Below, one piece after another: positions 62,116 through 64,000 of a stretch of 64,000 nt of DNA. Source of the stretch: Amia ocellicauda (Eukaryota; Chordata; Actinopteri; Amiiformes; Amiidae). Below the pieces are notes generated by a model. It saw only the letters and a program-made list of their open reading frames with translations, ran no database searches and was not told the DNA's origin. The stretch lies in NCBI RefSeq assembly GCF_036373705.1, contig NC_089856.1:13236501-13300500 (forward strand). The letters are read 5' to 3'. Each line of letters starts with the position of its first letter. The first letter of the stretch is position 1. Made by a program: the position numbers and the translations under genes.

Positions 62116-62346
62116 TACAGCTCTGGAAAAAAATTAAGAGACCACTGCAAAATTATCATTTTCTCTGGTTTTACGATTTATAGGTATGTGTTTGGGTAAA
62201 ATTACCTTTTTGGTTTTATTCTATAAACTACTGACAACATTTCTCCCAAATTCCAAATAAATATATGAATGGAATGCAGCCATACATGTAGAGATGCTGA
62301 TTTAAGAAAAATGTGCAATGGTCTCTTCATTTTTTCCAGAGCTGTA
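62116..62346. mobile_element. Tc1/mariner-like MITE, copy 2
   Basis: 231 bp with ends TACAGCTCTGGAAAAAA and TTTTTTCCAGAGCTGTA. It is longer than copy 1 (42321-42517) by about 34 bp near its right end (around 62277-62311). The outer 30 or so bases at each end are nearly identical between copies. Confidence 0.85.
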
Positions 62347-63311
62347 TATTAAACAGCCAGTTCATTAAACCTGAAGACGTGGAGTTTCGTTGTGACTACC
62401 CTCACATACGATGGAAATTCCATTGTAATTTAGCAATAAGGGTAACCTGATTGGACTAGACTGGACTAGACTGCAGTGGACAGGAGTGGAATGAACTGTA
62501 CTGTGCTGTGCTGTGTCTCTCCGGGACCAGGGCTGGAGATCCTGCTGTACTGGACTGGACTGGACACATTACACATTCAAGTTATTCAGCCCTCCACTGT
62601 TCACCTTGAGTTCAGTTACCCCTCAGCATGTTTCTGCAGTGTCCCATGACGGTGTAAAACACAGACGATGTGCGATCCTCCCAACACTCCTGGCGTCCAG
62701 TGCCGCAGGTTGTTCTGGCTCCCTATTCAAGCCAGGTGTTGTGTAATTGGTGTGACTCCTGCTCTGTCACTCAACCGGAGTGACTAATGCACGCCACAGT
62801 ATTCTGTCATAATCAGAATGAGGTCACACTTTATAATGGGAATCAACTCTGCATGACCCAATGTGTGAATCTCCCAGCAATGATCCTGCACTTCACCCGC
62901 AGGACAGGGGTAGGGGGTAAGGGGGCAGACTAGTGCCTGGATTGTGGGTTTGGTTTGTGTTTCGAGACAGACAACAACACTACGAGCGATACAGCCTGAT
63001 GTGGAGAGGACTTGTGTGTCTATTTGATTCTTTCTGCTTTAGTGTAAACCGCGTAATAAATACACGTTTCTGTTCAGAGATATTAGGAAGAGCTAGACGT
63101 GTAGAGACCGCATTATATTCAGACAAGCATTACGTTACCGTAGAGAAAACGTTTCCATGTGCAACAATACAAATAAATAAAATAATAATAATAATAGTAT
63201 TATCATAATTTGTACTAGCACATATGTATTGTAAACGACACAACTGGACTCCCTTAACGTATTAGTCTTTCTACATATTTCTAAGTGCAAATTACACTAG
63301 TTTTTGCCGGA

Positions 63312-63361
63312 TTATTTTTAATTTACTTTGCTGACGTCCTTAACCAGGGCAAGTTACAGTT
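63312..63361 (-). repeat. SINE/LINE 3' tail module, diverged
   Basis: 'ttactttgctgacgtccttaaccagggcaagttacagttg' is an old reverse copy of the shared tail. Confidence 0.55.
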
Positions 63362-64000
63362 GAAACAAAACACACACGTTTCACTATGAATAATACAGTA
63401 ACAGCAGCTTCAATATAGCAGGATATAATTTAACTAAAGTGTACACGTTACAGTCCCGTTTATGGACGCATTTATTAAAGCAGTCCTTAGTGTTGTAGAG
63501 GGAAACCCAGATCTGCTGTATTCATTTATTCATTAATTTAACTTGTAAATGGACACGTTAACTGAATCGTGTTCCCTTCATACTGATTGTCTGCGGATTG
63601 TCCTGCACACCATTCATAAAACACAGCCTAAAACACCGGCCAGCTGATCATACAATATTAATAAAATCGGCTGCTACGATGCGATTATTATCCTTCAGTT
63701 TATTTGAACTAGTCAGGCGCTGCACCGGTCCTGTGAAATCCGTGTTGGGCAAGTTTTTAATTCACTCGGATATTAAGTGTAAGCAGTTATTGTCTCTGTA
63801 CGTGGATTTCACTCCATGCCGCTAATAAAACTGTAATTTCTTCGTGATCACACACGGCACTTATTATATTAGATAATATCTTCCGACACAATGTATCTGA
63901 TCTCCTCCCTGTCTGTGAGGCTGCTACATGTGCTCATCAGCAGCAGACCTAATTGGAAGTGCAGACTAAGCTTAAGTATTTGGGCATAATAATACCTAAA

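Larger units (their letters stand above)
61335..64000 (+). other. CYP27B1 intron 1 (part)
   Basis: No second exon was found up to the right edge. Contents are (TAC)n at 61410-61451, (TA)n at 61879-61934, a Tc1/mariner-like MITE at 62116-62346, a reversed copy of the CCTGGTCCTGGA repeat at 62495-62552 and a retroposon tail at 63312-63361. Confidence 0.6.

Noticed and set aside
61335-64000. Search for CYP27B1 exon 2
   Set aside because: No segment matching the expected sequence after GLSRLHELQ was seen, so intron 1 is taken to extend beyond the window.

Overview
The window is vertebrate nuclear DNA, most likely from a ray-finned fish. The evidence is split genes with GT-AG introns, abundant di- and trinucleotide microsatellites, several Tc1-like transposons of fish type, MITEs, and a short repeat tail typical of fish SINEs and LINEs. 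A non-teleost or early-branching lineage is possible but cannot be settled from sequence alone.

The gene content is the conserved block of human 12q14: AGAP2, TSPAN31, CDK4, MARCHF9, METTL1, CYP27B1. In order: 1-7902 is AGAP2 intron 1 (minus strand) with repeats and a fossil Tc1 element; 7903-8068 is the first coding exon of a PIKE-A type AGAP2 transcript; 8069-12009 is the divergent intergenic region and holds an apparently intact Tc1-like transposon (8881-10103); 12010-18490 is TSPAN31 (6 exons, plus); 18491-21414 is the tail-to-tail gap to CDK4; 21415-24532 is CDK4 (7 coding exons, minus) with a non-coding first exon ending at 26454; 26.5-36.4 kb is intergenic, with two CpG-rich promoter-like blocks; 36464-48232 is MARCHF9 (4 exons, plus); 49.3-52.5 kb is intergenic; 52763-56796 is METTL1 (6 exons, plus) with a dead DD38E transposon in intron 3; 57.4-61.0 kb is intergenic; 61146-61334 is exon 1 of CYP27B1 behind a TATA promoter, and the rest of that gene lies beyond the window.

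The genes do not form a pathway. They are a cell-cycle kinase (CDK4), a tetraspanin (TSPAN31), a membrane E3 ligase (MARCHF9), a tRNA m7G methyltransferase (METTL1), the vitamin D 1-alpha-hydroxylase (CYP27B1) and an Arf GAP/GTPase (AGAP2). All joined reading frames are open, splice phases agree and key residues are present, so they look functional. As I recall the human order, METTL1 and CYP27B1 are inverted here as a pair.

The most unusual material is non-genic: three catalytic-spacing classes of Tc1 transposase (DD34, DD36, DD38), a perfect 44-bp inverted repeat in AGAP2 intron 1, a MITE that makes up nearly all of TSPAN31 intron 5, and a foldback element built from AGATATCT palindromes in MARCHF9 intron 2. 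I found no new multi-gene system.
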